From Sphingomonas sp. (GTDB lineage: Bacteria; Pseudomonadota; Alphaproteobacteria; Sphingomonadales; Sphingomonadaceae): a stretch of DNA of 64,000 bases. Both the position numbers and the translations under genes were made by a program. The notes beneath the pieces were generated by a model. That model made no database searches, had not been told where the DNA came from, and was given only the letters and a program-made list of their open reading frames with translations. The DNA lies in contig NZ_JAIERS010000006.1 of assembly GCF_019746665.1 (NCBI RefSeq), forward strand, positions 62,001 to 126,000. The letters are read 5' to 3'. Positions 50,734 through 58,731 of this stretch are shown one piece after another. The stretch's first letter is position 1, and every line of letters begins with the position of its first letter.

Positions 50734-52254
50734 TTAATTTACGGTAGTCATAGGGTGCGGTTCGGCCAGCCGCCGCTCATGGATCGGTACCAGCCGGAAC
50801 GCCGTGATCGCCGCCCCCAGCGCGATCGGCACCGTCACCAGCAGGCTCAGCACGCCCACCGACAGGCTTCCGCTCGCGCTCGAAAGCCGCCCGGCGAGAT
50901 AGGGGCCGAGCGCGAGGCCGCGCAGCGTCGTGCCGATCAGGAAGGTCGCGGTCGCGGTGCCGCGCATCCGGGGCAGCACCAGATCCTGGGTCGTCGCCGC
51001 CGCGGCGCCAAGCGCGCAACTGCCGAGCGCGGTCATCGGCAGCACCATCGCGTAGAAGATCGCGGGAGTGCGGGTGGTGAAGGCGGTGACGATGAACGGC
51101 AGCGGCGCGAGCGCCCCGAAGATCACCACCATCACCCGCCCCGCCGGATGCCGTCGCCGCAGCCGATCCGCCACCGCGCCGCCGATCGTGGTGCCCAGGA
51201 AGCCGCCCAGCGCGCCCGACGCGCCGATGATCAGCCCGGCGGTGGTCTTCGCCTCGCCCAGCACCCGTTCTGCATAAGGGGGAAGCCACAGGCTGGTCGA
51301 ATAGCCGAGAAACGCGTTCAGCCCGTACGCGACGAGCACCGCGATGAAGGCGGGGTTGGCGACGATCAGGCGGAACGCCTCGGGATCGCGGGCGCGCAGG
51401 GCGCTCGCCCACGAGAAGACGGCATAGACGCCGAGCCCCCACGCGCTCCACTGCGCCGCCGGCTCTCCCAGCCGGGTCGCCGCGTAGACGAACCCCACCA
51501 GCAGCGCGACCGCGACGAGGTTGCCGATAAGTGCGCGCGGCCCCCGGCGCGCGGCGCCGATCAGCGTGAGGGGCGGCAGGATCGTGAGCAGCTCGCCAAA
51601 AAACTCGGCGAACGGCGCCGCCGGGCGCGGCCCGGCGCGCGGCGGCTCGCGCAAGCTTAGCACGACGAGCGCGAGCAGCAGTCCCGGCGCGCCGACGATC
51701 AGGAACGCCGCCTGCCAGCCATGCAGCCCGAACGGCGGGTCGACCGGATAGGCCGCGTTCCAGCGCTGGACGATCAGCGCGCCGATCCCCAGCGACACCC
51801 CGCCGCCAATGTAGAGCCCGGCCGAATAGATCGCGAGCGCGGTCGCGCGCAGCCGCTTGGGGAACCAGTCCGAAATCAGCGAATAGGCGGACGGGGCGGC
51901 GCTCGCTTCGCCGACGCCCACCCCCACCCGCGCCGCCGCGAGCATCGCCCCGCCGCGCGCGAGCCCCGAGACCATCGTCATCGCCGACCACAAAGCGAGC
52001 CCACTCGCGAGCAACCGCACCCGGTGCCAATTGTCCGCCAGCCGCCCGAGCGGAATGCCGAACAGCGCGTAGAACACCCCGAAGGCGGTGCCATAGAGGA
52101 AGCCCAAATCCTCGTCGCGCATCCCCAGATCGCGCTTGATGTCTTCGGCGAGGATCGAGATCAGCTGGCGATCGATGAAGTTCAGGATGTAGACCGCGAC
52201 CAATATCGCCAGGCCGTACCAGGCATAGCCCGGCGTGCGCGCGTCTTCTTCCAT
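50734..52254 (-). CDS. MFS transporter, spinster-like
   Basis: A 506-residue protein with 12 helices. YILNFIDRQLISILAEDIKRDLGMRDEDLGFLYGTAFGVFYALFGIPLGRLADNWHR is the N-terminal MFS region with the GxxxDxxxR-like signature; GVGEASAAPSAYSLISDWFP follows. It resembles the sphingolipid-type spinster transporters abundant in sphingomonads; substrate unknown. It lies upstream of the PilZ gene on the same strand. Confidence 0.88.
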   Translation of the reverse strand: MEEDARTPGYAWYGLAILVAVYILNFIDRQLISILAEDIKRDLGMRDEDLGFLYGTAFGVFYALFGIPLGRLADNWHRVRLLASGLALWSAMTMVSGLARGGAMLAAARVGVGVGEASAAPSAYSLISDWFPKRLRATALAIYSAGLYIGGGVSLGIGALIVQRWNAAYPVDPPFGLHGWQAAFLIVGAPGLLLALVVLSLREPPRAGPRPAAPFAEFFGELLTILPPLTLIGAARRGPRALIGNLVAVALLVGFVYAATRLGEPAAQWSAWGLGVYAVFSWASALRARDPEAFRLIVANPAFIAVLVAYGLNAFLGYSTSLWLPPYAERVLGEAKTTAGLIIGASGALGGFLGTTIGGAVADRLRRRHPAGRVMVVIFGALAPLPFIVTAFTTRTPAIFYAMVLPMTALGSCALGAAAATTQDLVLPRMRGTATATFLIGTTLRGLALGPYLAGRLSSASGSLSVGVLSLLVTVPIALGAAITAFRLVPIHERRLAEPHPMTTVN

Positions 52255-52305
52255 CCCGCTCCCCTTTTTTGGCTTATCCCAAGGCTAGCAAGCGGGCCCT
52301 GCCGC

Positions 52306-52398
52306 GTCGAGCGGCCAACGGCCGATCGCCTCAAAAGTCCAGCGGCCAACGGCCGACCGCCTTACAAGTCCAGCGGCCAGCGGCCGATCGCTTCGTAA
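52306..52398 (-). repeat. Three tandem 31-bp repeats at the thpR 3' end
   Basis: Copies at 52306-52336, 52337-52367 and 52368-52398 share the core AGCGGCCA-(A/G)-CGGCCGA-(T/C)-CGC. The copy nearest thpR encodes the terminal EAIGRWPLD; the next supplies the terminal leucine and stop. Because 31 is not a multiple of three, extra copies do not extend the protein but decay as a 3' untranslated repeat. Confidence 0.85.
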
Positions 52399-52904
52399 TC
52401 CGCGCCTTCCTGGCCGAGATGGCTTTCGTAGAGCAGCATCGCGTCCATCGTGAACGGCGCGCTCGTCAGGGCGGCATGGCGCGCGAGAAAGGCGTCGACC
52501 GGCGGCGCCGGCGTACGGCGCGGCAGGCGGGCGAGGGTGATGTGCGGGTGATAGGCGCGGCCTTCATGGGGCAGCCCGATCCGCGCCAGCGCCTGATCGA
52601 GCTTCTTATGGAGCAACGCGAGCGGGGCGGCGGGCGCCACCCCCGCCCACAGCGCGTCGCCCGCCCGCGCACCGCCGAATCGCCCGACACCCGCCAGCGC
52701 GACCGATGGCGCGAGGCCATGCACCTGGCCCAGCGCGAGCACGACCTCGTCCGCCACCCGCGCCTCGACCTCGCCGATATAGCGCAGCGTCAGGTGCAGC
52801 TGCGCTTCGCTCTGCCAGCGCGCCTCGGGGACGCCTTCCATCAGCGCGATCAGCCGCGCGCGGATCGCGGGCGGCGGGCGTAAGGCAATGAAAAGCCGGT
52901 GCAT
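52362..52904 (-). CDS. thpR: RNA 2',3'-cyclic phosphodiesterase
   Basis: A 180-residue 2H-family enzyme: HLTL at 37-40 and HITL at 121-124 are the two catalytic motifs; RLFIALRPPPAIRARL and LLYESHLG are family signatures. It hydrolyses 2',3'-cyclic phosphate ends of RNA to 2'-phosphate. The start at MHRLFIAL (52904) was chosen over upstream codons. Its last nine codons fall within a 31-bp tandem repeat. Confidence 0.92.
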   Translation of the reverse strand: MHRLFIALRPPPAIRARLIALMEGVPEARWQSEAQLHLTLRYIGEVEARVADEVVLALGQVHGLAPSVALAGVGRFGGARAGDALWAGVAPAAPLALLHKKLDQALARIGLPHEGRAYHPHITLARLPRRTPAPPVDAFLARHAALTSAPFTMDAMLLYESHLGQEGADYEAIGRWPLDL

Positions 52905-53027
52905 TGGTGAATTCCTGCCGTGGTGGGGCGACGCTGTCCACCGGCTGTGCACGTTCATCGGGCGTTAACGCCCCGAAAAAGCGTCCCGAATTATCGAGGG
53001 CACGACTTTCGCGCGCGCCGGTTTTGC

Positions 53028-53056
53028 TTGAAAGCGCCCAAGGAAGGGGCAATATT
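53028..53056 (+). promoter_or_regulatory. Probable promoter for the BI-1/YccA-like gene
   Basis: TTGAAA (53028-53033) and AATATT (53051-53056) are 17 bases apart in a locally AT-richer stretch. The C directly before TTGAAA gives CTTGAAA, which also resembles the -35 of heat-shock sigma-32 promoters, and the downstream element could be read either way. The gene starts at 53102 with AAAGGAG before it. Confidence 0.45.
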
Positions 53057-53101
53057 CACAGGCATCCGGACAGTCTGTGTATCCGGGCAAAGGAGTTGGT
53101 A

Positions 53102-53836
53102 ATGGCAAACTGGTCTGATCCCCGGGCGAGCTCCGCTTTCGCGGCGCGCGCGGGTCTGCGCGGTGCCGCGTATGACGCGGGGCTGCGGTCCTACATGCTG
53201 TCGGTCTACAACTACATGGTCTCGGGCGTGCTGCTCACCGCGATCGTGGCGCTGGGCTTCGTGCTGAGCGGCGCGGCGGCGCAGGTGTTCGTCGCGGGCG
53301 GCATCCTGAAATGGGTGATCACCTTCGCCCCGCTCGGCATCATCTTCGCGATGAGCTTCGGTCAGGCGCGGATGAGCACGGCGACGCTGCAGGCGCTGTT
53401 CTGGGGCTTCGCGATCGCGATGGGCCTGTCGCTGTCGACGATCTTCCTGGTCTATTCGCCGCTTTCGATCGCGCAGGCGTTCTTCGCGACCGCGGCGGGC
53501 TTCGCGGGCCTCAGCCTGTGGGGCTATACGACCAAGAAGGACCTGTCGGCGATGGGCACCTTCCTGATCATGGGCCTGGTCGGCCTGATCGTGGCGAGCC
53601 TGATCAACCTGTTCGTCCAGTCGGGGCCGTTCTCGCTGGTGATCTCGGCGGTTGGCGTGCTGATCTTCGCGGGCCTCACCGCTTATGACACGCAGCGGAT
53701 CAAGGCGCTCTACGCCGAAGTCGCGGGCAGCGATTATGAGGGGCGCGCGGTGATCATGTCGGCGCTGAACCTCTACCTCGATTTCATCAACATGTTCCTC
53801 TACATCCTGCGCCTGTTCGGTAGCCGCGACAGCTAA
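53102..53836 (+). CDS. Bax inhibitor-1/YccA-family membrane protein
   Basis: A 244-residue protein with seven membrane helices: LSVYNYMVSGVLLTAIVAL, ITFAPLGIIFAMSFG, GFAIAMGLSLSTIFLVYS and others, ending LYLDFINMFLYILRLFGSRDS, the BI-1 C-terminal signature. In E. coli, YccA is a substrate and modulator of FtsH with HflKC, and hflKC is 5 kb away here. A strong hairpin terminator follows. AAAGGAG precedes the ATG. Confidence 0.93.
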   Translation: MANWSDPRASSAFAARAGLRGAAYDAGLRSYMLSVYNYMVSGVLLTAIVALGFVLSGAAAQVFVAGGILKWVITFAPLGIIFAMSFGQARMSTATLQALFWGFAIAMGLSLSTIFLVYSPLSIAQAFFATAAGFAGLSLWGYTTKKDLSAMGTFLIMGLVGLIVASLINLFVQSGPFSLVISAVGVLIFAGLTAYDTQRIKALYAEVAGSDYEGRAVIMSALNLYLDFINMFLYILRLFGSRDS

Positions 53837-53861
53837 GCCGCGCGAGACGCGCTCGCAAATG

Positions 53862-53892
53862 GCCCGGTGGGGGAGACCCCGCCGGGCTTTTT
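53862..53892 (+). terminator. Rho-independent terminator
   Basis: GCCCGG-T-GGGG and CCCC-G-CCGGGC form a GC-rich stem with a small bulge and a short loop, directly followed by TTTTT at 53888-53892. It ends the BI-1-like gene. Confidence 0.85.
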
Positions 53893-53993
53893 CGTGCCGG
53901 GCTTTTCCGGGGCACCGCCACGGCGCGCCTCGCTGGCGGAACGCGGCGCGCGCGCCGCTCGTTGAGGCGGAACAGCCGCAAGGAGAGATACCC

Positions 53994-54281
53994 GTGCCCG
54001 ACAAGGACCAGCTGGCGCCGCAGGAGGCGCTCGACGCGATGGCGGTCGCCCCGCCCCCCGATCCCGCCGCCGAGAAGGAAGGCGACCCCGCCCAGCCCGC
54101 CGGCCAGGACCCGGACGTCGCCGGCCGCGTCGCCGAACAGCCCCGGTCGCAGGACGCGCGGCTCGACGAGGCGCTCGACGAGACGATGGACGCCTCCGAT
54201 CCGCCCTCGATCACCCAGCCGCGCACCCATTTGCCGCCGCTGCCGCCCGAGGACGCGAGCGCCGATCAACGCAGCGGCTGA
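53994..54281 (+). CDS. Small acidic hypothetical protein
   Basis: A 95-residue, Asp/Pro/Ala-rich, probably disordered protein with no membrane helix or cysteines. It starts at GTG (53994) with AAGGAGAG before it, an arrangement that supports a real gene. ARLDEALDETMDASDPPS is its most acidic segment. Function unknown; nothing else in the region helps. Confidence 0.55.
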   Translation: MPDKDQLAPQEALDAMAVAPPPDPAAEKEGDPAQPAGQDPDVAGRVAEQPRSQDARLDEALDETMDASDPPSITQPRTHLPPLPPEDASADQRSG

Positions 54282-54306
54282 CCCGGTCAAACTGGTTGCA
54301 AGAGAT

Positions 54307-54353
54307 ACAATGCAACTTTTCTTGAGGGTTAGCAGGTAATCTAATTGCATTGT
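54307..54353. promoter_or_regulatory. Spaced inverted repeat ACAATGCAA/TTGCATTGT
   Basis: Nine perfectly complementary bases at 54307-54315 and 54345-54353 frame a 29-base AT-rich spacer. The local AT content is much higher than its surroundings. It lies 108-154 bases upstream of the next gene, and could be a two-site operator allowing loop formation or an AT-rich promoter core. Confidence 0.5.
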
Positions 54354-54460
54354 GCAGCGCGATATGATTGCTTTCGGAAAGTTACGGGGGTGTGCGTTAT
54401 TCCCCCGTTAACCATCATCGGCGCACCTTGGGGCAGCCAGAGGAGACAGGAACCAGGACG

Positions 54461-55012
54461 ATGAGTTCGCGCATGAAGCCCGCCGCCGGCGCTATGGCGC
54501 TCGCCGAAATGAAGGAATTCGCGACGTTCGCCGCGGCGACGCAGCGTTATGTCCGCCGCTCGCTCGATGTCGGGCTGGAACGTGACGACGCGCTCAACCG
54601 CTGGTCGCGCGACGTGGTGGAGGCGGCGAGCATCCGCGCGCAATATCGCCTGTACGAACGCCTGCCGGACCTGCGCGCGACGGTACCCAACGATGCCGGG
54701 ATCGACCGGGTCGACGCCTTTCTCGGCCAGCTCGTCACGCTCTCGGCGTTCGACCTGGGTCAGGGCCGGTTGACGAGCTTTTCGGCCTATCGCTTCCTTT
54801 ACGAGCGGCTGCTGGGCGCCGCGGTCCGCCCCTGGCTGCCCGCCGCCTTCTGCGCCGCCGCCGCGCTGCCGCATCTCCACCCGGACATGCGCCGCCGGCT
54901 GCTGCAATCGATCAGCGAAGCCGCCGCGACCGCCGCCGGCTGGTCGACCCGCGAGCCGAGCTTCTTCCCTTATTGGGTGGAGAAAGTGGAAGCGGGCGCC
55001 CTGCCGAACTGA
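54461..55012 (+). CDS. Hypothetical protein, unknown function
   Basis: A 183-residue, mostly helical protein without signal peptide: MALAEMKEFATFAAATQRYVRRSLDVGLERDDALNRWSRDVVEAASIRAQYRLYERLPDL and DVGLERDD, LLGAAVRPWLPAAFCAAAALPHLHPDMRRRLLQSISEAA. I do not recognise it. The start at 54461 follows a GACAGGAACC stretch; an in-frame start at 54368 lacks a ribosome site. It lies alone between a dyad-bearing upstream region and a REP-like element. Confidence 0.6.
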   Translation: MSSRMKPAAGAMALAEMKEFATFAAATQRYVRRSLDVGLERDDALNRWSRDVVEAASIRAQYRLYERLPDLRATVPNDAGIDRVDAFLGQLVTLSAFDLGQGRLTSFSAYRFLYERLLGAAVRPWLPAAFCAAAALPHLHPDMRRRLLQSISEAAATAAGWSTREPSFFPYWVEKVEAGALPN

Positions 55013-55045
55013 GCGGACTGTTATCAGGCAGTCGCGCGCTGCTTC

Positions 55046-55175
55046 GACCCACCCCAAACCCCTCCCTTCCAGGGAGGGGCTTTCCTTAAGGGAGTTGCCG
55101 CGGCCTCCCGCAACGGGGGCCTCCTAGAGGCATCACCTTCTCCCCTCCCTGAAAGGGAGGGGCCGGGGGTGGGTC
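55046..55175. repeat. REP-like element of paired palindromes
   Basis: The unit at 55046-55081 is repeated inverted at 55141-55175. Each has a hairpin (CCCCTCCCT-tcc-AGGGAGGGG and CCCCTCCCT-gaa-AGGGAGGGG), and the outer GACCCACCCC matches its partner GGGGTGGGTC. It lies between the hypothetical gene and the auxiliary lipoprotein gene. Confidence 0.75.
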
Positions 55176-55188
55176 CGAAGTCCGGGCC

Positions 55189-55797
55189 CTATCGCCCCAC
55201 CCAATCCGCGACCTGCACCGCCACGTCATTCGCCGCGCGGTTGAGCGCGCTCGCGGCGCTGCCCGGCGTCACGCCGCCGCCCAAGGGCGCGCGCGCTTCG
55301 AAGCGGCGCTTGTCGAACGTCTTCGCGCCGTCGCGCATCAGCGTCGCGTCATAGGTCACGATCGCCTCGCCACGCGCTGAATCAACGGTGAAGTTGCGCA
55401 GTTCGCCCGAGAGCCGCGCGCCCGGATCGGCGAAGCTCTGCGCGTTGGAGAGCACCACCCGACCGGTGCGCGCCGTCACCGTATCGGCGAGCAGCCGCGC
55501 GAACAGCCGCGCGGGGGCCTCGCTCCAATAGCCGCCCTTAACATAAGCGAGCGAGGTCACGCCGGTCTGCACCGCGACGCGGTTGGTCGCGATCGCGGCG
55601 GGGGTAGCCGGCACCAGCACGGTGATCGTCTTGGCGTTGGCCGAATCGGCCTCCTGCCCGGCGGCGACCGCGTTGGCGGCGTTCAGCGTCAGCAGCGCCT
55701 CGGGCGGCTTTGGCGCGAAGCTGATGCACCCGCCGAGCGGAACGGCGAGCGCGAGCGGGAGGGCAAGGAAAGCAGGCGAGCGCATCATCGGCCTCAT
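55189..55797 (-). CDS. ABC-type transport auxiliary lipoprotein (MlaA/PqiC-like partner)
   Basis: A 202-residue lipoprotein: signal with lipobox LGGC (about residues 21-24), then a domain with ITVLVPATPAAIATNRVAVQTG...YWSEAPARLFARLLADTVTARTG that matches the PqiC/ABC-transport auxiliary family. It sits at the end of the mlaE-mlaF-mlaD series and overlaps mlaD by four bases. It probably tethers the lipid shuttle to the outer membrane. Confidence 0.86.
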   Translation of the reverse strand: MRPMMRSPAFLALPLALAVPLGGCISFAPKPPEALLTLNAANAVAAGQEADSANAKTITVLVPATPAAIATNRVAVQTGVTSLAYVKGGYWSEAPARLFARLLADTVTARTGRVVLSNAQSFADPGARLSGELRNFTVDSARGEAIVTYDATLMRDGAKTFDKRRFEARAPLGGGVTPGSAASALNRAANDVAVQVADWVGR

Positions 55798-56762
55798 TTC
55801 TTGGGCTTGTAATCGGGCAGGCGGGGCTGGCCGAGCAGCGCGCCCGCGCCGCCCTGGTCGATCTTTTCTGCGACATTGGTGAGCGCGGCCGACATGATCC
55901 GCAGATCGCGAACCAACTGGCCGATCTCGGGCACGGTCTGCTTGCTGAACGCCTGCACCCCGGGCTTGGCCTCGGCGAGGGTTTCGTTGAGGGTATCGAA
56001 CGTCTTCTGTGCCGCCTCCACCGTCTTGCTCAGCTTGGCGGCGGCAGGCTTCAGATCTTCCTTGGCGATACCGTTGGTCGTCTCCGCCAGCGCGCCGATC
56101 TGTTCGGCGGCGACGCCCACTTTCTGGAGCGTCGCCCGCGTCTCGGCGAGCGTCTGCCCGATCTGCGGCGATTGATCGGCAAGCGTCTTGGTCAGGCGGT
56201 TGGTGTTGGCCAGGATGCCGGCGATCGATTGCTGGTTCTTGTCGTCAAGCACCTCGGTCAATCGCTGGGCGAGCGTCGACAGCCGCTCGAGCAATTGCGG
56301 CGCGGAGGAGAGCAACGCGCCGAACCCGCCCTGGCGGGTGGGGATCACCGGCACGCCGAACGGGCAATCGCTGCGCGGCGCGGCCTTGTCGCAGCTGAGC
56401 CGCGGCGCGCCTTTCTTGCCGCCATCGAGCAGGATCTCGCTCACCCCGGTGAAGCCCACCCCCTGGATCGTCGCGGTGGTGCCCTCGATCACCGGCACAT
56501 CGGGGTTCACGCTGATCCGGACGCGGACATATTCCGGGTCTTCCTTCCACAGCGCGATGTCCTTCACCTGGCCGGAGGGGACGCCCGCATAGGAGACGTT
56601 CGATCCCTTGGCGATGCCGGTGACCGATTGCTTGAAGAAGATGTCGTACTCACGATCGGCCGAGCTACCGAGCCGCGCCAGCCAGACGAAGAACAGCGCC
56701 AGCATTAGCAGCAGGATCAGCACGACCGAGCCCACCAGGACGTGGTTGGAGCGGGTTTCCAT
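55794..56762 (-). CDS. MlaD/MCE-family lipid-binding protein
   Basis: A 322-residue protein with one N-terminal helix (HVLVGSVVLILLLMLALFFVW) and an MCE domain (YDIFFKQSVTGIAKGSNVSYAGVPSGQVKDIALW...VPVIEGTTATIQGVGFTGVSEILLDGG), then a long helical tail (about 165-300) rich in heptad-like leucines. MCE rings shuttle phospholipid between membranes. It follows mlaF directly. Confidence 0.9.
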   Translation of the reverse strand: METRSNHVLVGSVVLILLLMLALFFVWLARLGSSADREYDIFFKQSVTGIAKGSNVSYAGVPSGQVKDIALWKEDPEYVRVRISVNPDVPVIEGTTATIQGVGFTGVSEILLDGGKKGAPRLSCDKAAPRSDCPFGVPVIPTRQGGFGALLSSAPQLLERLSTLAQRLTEVLDDKNQQSIAGILANTNRLTKTLADQSPQIGQTLAETRATLQKVGVAAEQIGALAETTNGIAKEDLKPAAAKLSKTVEAAQKTFDTLNETLAEAKPGVQAFSKQTVPEIGQLVRDLRIMSAALTNVAEKIDQGGAGALLGQPRLPDYKPKK

Positions 56763-57560
56763 TCAGGCGGTCCCCTGTCGTTCAGTCTGTCGGTCGACGG
56801 TGGCGGTGGCGGCGCGGCCGCGCGGGCCGTTGAAATATTCCTGAATCCACGGATGGTCGAGCGCGAGCAGTTCGGGAATCGTGCCGACCGCGATCACGCG
56901 TTTGTCGGCGAGCACCGCCACGCGGTCGCAGATCGCATAAAGCGTGTCGAGATCATGGGTGATCAGGAACACGGTGAGCCCCAGCGTCTGCTGGAGCGCG
57001 CGGGTCAGCTCGTCGAACGCGGCGGCGCCGATCGGGTCGAGCCCGGCGGTCGGCTCATCGAGGAACAGCAATTCGGGGTCGAGCGCGAGCGCGCGGGCGA
57101 GCCCGGCGCGCTTCCTCATGCCCCCTGAAAGTTCGGACGGATATTTGGGGCCGGCTTCGGCGGGGAGCCCGGTCATCGTCACCTTGTAGCTCGCGATCTC
57201 GTCGAGCAGCCCCTGGTCGAGCCCGGGGTAGAATTCGCGCAGCGGCACCTGCACATTCTCGGCGACCGTCAGCGTCGAGAACAGCGCGCCACCCTGGAAC
57301 AGCACCCCCCAGCGGCGGCGGAACGCGGCGGTATCGAACTCGTCGCGCCCCACGGTATCCTCGCCGAACACATGGACTTCGCCCGCATCGGGGGTCTGCA
57401 GCCCGATCACCGAGCGCATCAGCACCGATTTGCCGGTACCCGATCCGCCGACCACGCCCAGAATCTCGCCCCGGCGCACGTCGAGATCGAGATTCTCGTG
57501 CACCACCTGCTCGCCGAAGCTGTTGCGCAAACCGCGCACCTTGATGATCGCCTCGGGCAT
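56763..57560 (-). CDS. mlaF: MlaF-type ABC transporter ATP-binding protein
   Basis: A 265-residue ATPase. Walker A GGSGTGKS at 38-45, signature LSGGMRKRAGLARAL at about 142-156, Walker B LLFLDEPTAGLDP. It powers phospholipid transport with MlaE and MlaD. Its ATG overlaps the mlaE stop (TGATG), and mlaD follows at once, so all three are coupled. Confidence 0.92.
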   Translation of the reverse strand: MPEAIIKVRGLRNSFGEQVVHENLDLDVRRGEILGVVGGSGTGKSVLMRSVIGLQTPDAGEVHVFGEDTVGRDEFDTAAFRRRWGVLFQGGALFSTLTVAENVQVPLREFYPGLDQGLLDEIASYKVTMTGLPAEAGPKYPSELSGGMRKRAGLARALALDPELLFLDEPTAGLDPIGAAAFDELTRALQQTLGLTVFLITHDLDTLYAICDRVAVLADKRVIAVGTIPELLALDHPWIQEYFNGPRGRAATATVDRQTERQGTA

Positions 57561-58669
57561 CAGATCCACCCGATCCAGGTGAAGAACACCGCGAAAAAGG
57601 CGTCGAGCACGATCACCATGAAGATCGCCTGCACCACGGCGGAGGTGGTGCGGCTGCCGACCTGTTCGGCATCGCTTTCCACCTGCATCCCCTGGAAACA
57701 GCCGGCGATCGCGATGATCGCGCCGAACACGGGCGCCTTCAACATGCCCACATAGACGTCGGTGATCGGCACCACCTCGCGCAGCCGCTGGATGAAGGTG
57801 GGCGGCGGAATGTCGAGCGCGGCCCAGCACAACAGGCCGCCGCCGACGATCGCGCACATCGAGGCGTAGAAGCCGAGCAGCACCATCATCAGCACCGCCG
57901 CCAGCACGCGCGGTAGCACCAGCGCCTCCATCGGCGAGACGCCGATCGTGCGCATCGCGTCGATTTCCTCGGTCAGCTTCATCGTGCCCAATTGCGCCGC
58001 GAAGGCCGAGCCGGAGCGGCCCGCGACCATGATCGCGGTCATCAACACGCCCAGCTCGCGGAAAGTGATGCGGCCAACGAGGTTGATGGTGAAAATCTCC
58101 GCGCCGAACTGGCGCAGCTGCACCGATCCCTGCTGCGCGATCACCACCCCGATCAGGAAACTCATCAGCCCGATGATCGGCAGCGCGGAGACGCCGACCA
58201 CCTCGAAGCGGTGGACGGTCGCGTTGAAGCGGAAGCGGCGCGGGTGGCGCAGCACGGTGAGGAAGGCGATCACCGTCGCGCCGAAAAAGCCGATCAGGCC
58301 GCGCAACGTGTGCGTCAGCCGTAGTGTCGCCGCGCCAACTTCGGCGACCACGCGCACCAGGCTCGAATCGCGCGGCGGGCGCACCGCCATCGGGCGATCG
58401 GCGGCGGCGACCTGATCGAGCAGATGATGCGCCTCGTCCGACAGGCCCTCGATCCGCGCTTCGTGCTCGATCGCGAAACGATGGATCAGCCAGGCGCCGA
58501 CGGTATCGATGCGATCGATGCCCGAAAGATCGAGCCGATCGACCCGCCCCTGGAAACTGCGCAGCCGCTCGGGAAAATCATCGAGGCACGACAGCGATAG
58601 CCGGCCGGTGAAGCGCAGCACTTCGGCGCCGCCGTCATTTTCATGTCGAAAGTCGGCCTTGGCGTTCAT
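57560..58669 (-). CDS. mlaE: MlaE-family ABC permease with N-terminal STAS domain
   Basis: A 369-residue protein in which a STAS-like domain (about 1-105) is fused to the MlaE permease (VVGVSALPIIGLMSFLIGVVIAQQGSVQLRQFGAEIFTINLVGRITFRELGVLMTAIMVAGRSGSAFAAQLGTMKLTEEIDAMRTIG). In E. coli the STAS domain is the separate MlaB, so this is a fused MlaB-MlaE form. It begins the operon of lipid transport genes. Confidence 0.93.
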   Translation of the reverse strand: MNAKADFRHENDGGAEVLRFTGRLSLSCLDDFPERLRSFQGRVDRLDLSGIDRIDTVGAWLIHRFAIEHEARIEGLSDEAHHLLDQVAAADRPMAVRPPRDSSLVRVVAEVGAATLRLTHTLRGLIGFFGATVIAFLTVLRHPRRFRFNATVHRFEVVGVSALPIIGLMSFLIGVVIAQQGSVQLRQFGAEIFTINLVGRITFRELGVLMTAIMVAGRSGSAFAAQLGTMKLTEEIDAMRTIGVSPMEALVLPRVLAAVLMMVLLGFYASMCAIVGGGLLCWAALDIPPPTFIQRLREVVPITDVYVGMLKAPVFGAIIAIAGCFQGMQVESDAEQVGSRTTSAVVQAIFMVIVLDAFFAVFFTWIGWI

Positions 58670-58731
58670 GCGCGCCCTGTTTGGGCGAAAGCGGCTGGAT
58701 CGGCAAGCCGAACCGCGCCAAATTCGGTGCG

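Noticed and set aside
52306..52398. Tandem repeats as a possible CRISPR array
   Set aside because: The 31-bp units are contiguous with no unique spacers, there are only three, and no cas genes are present.
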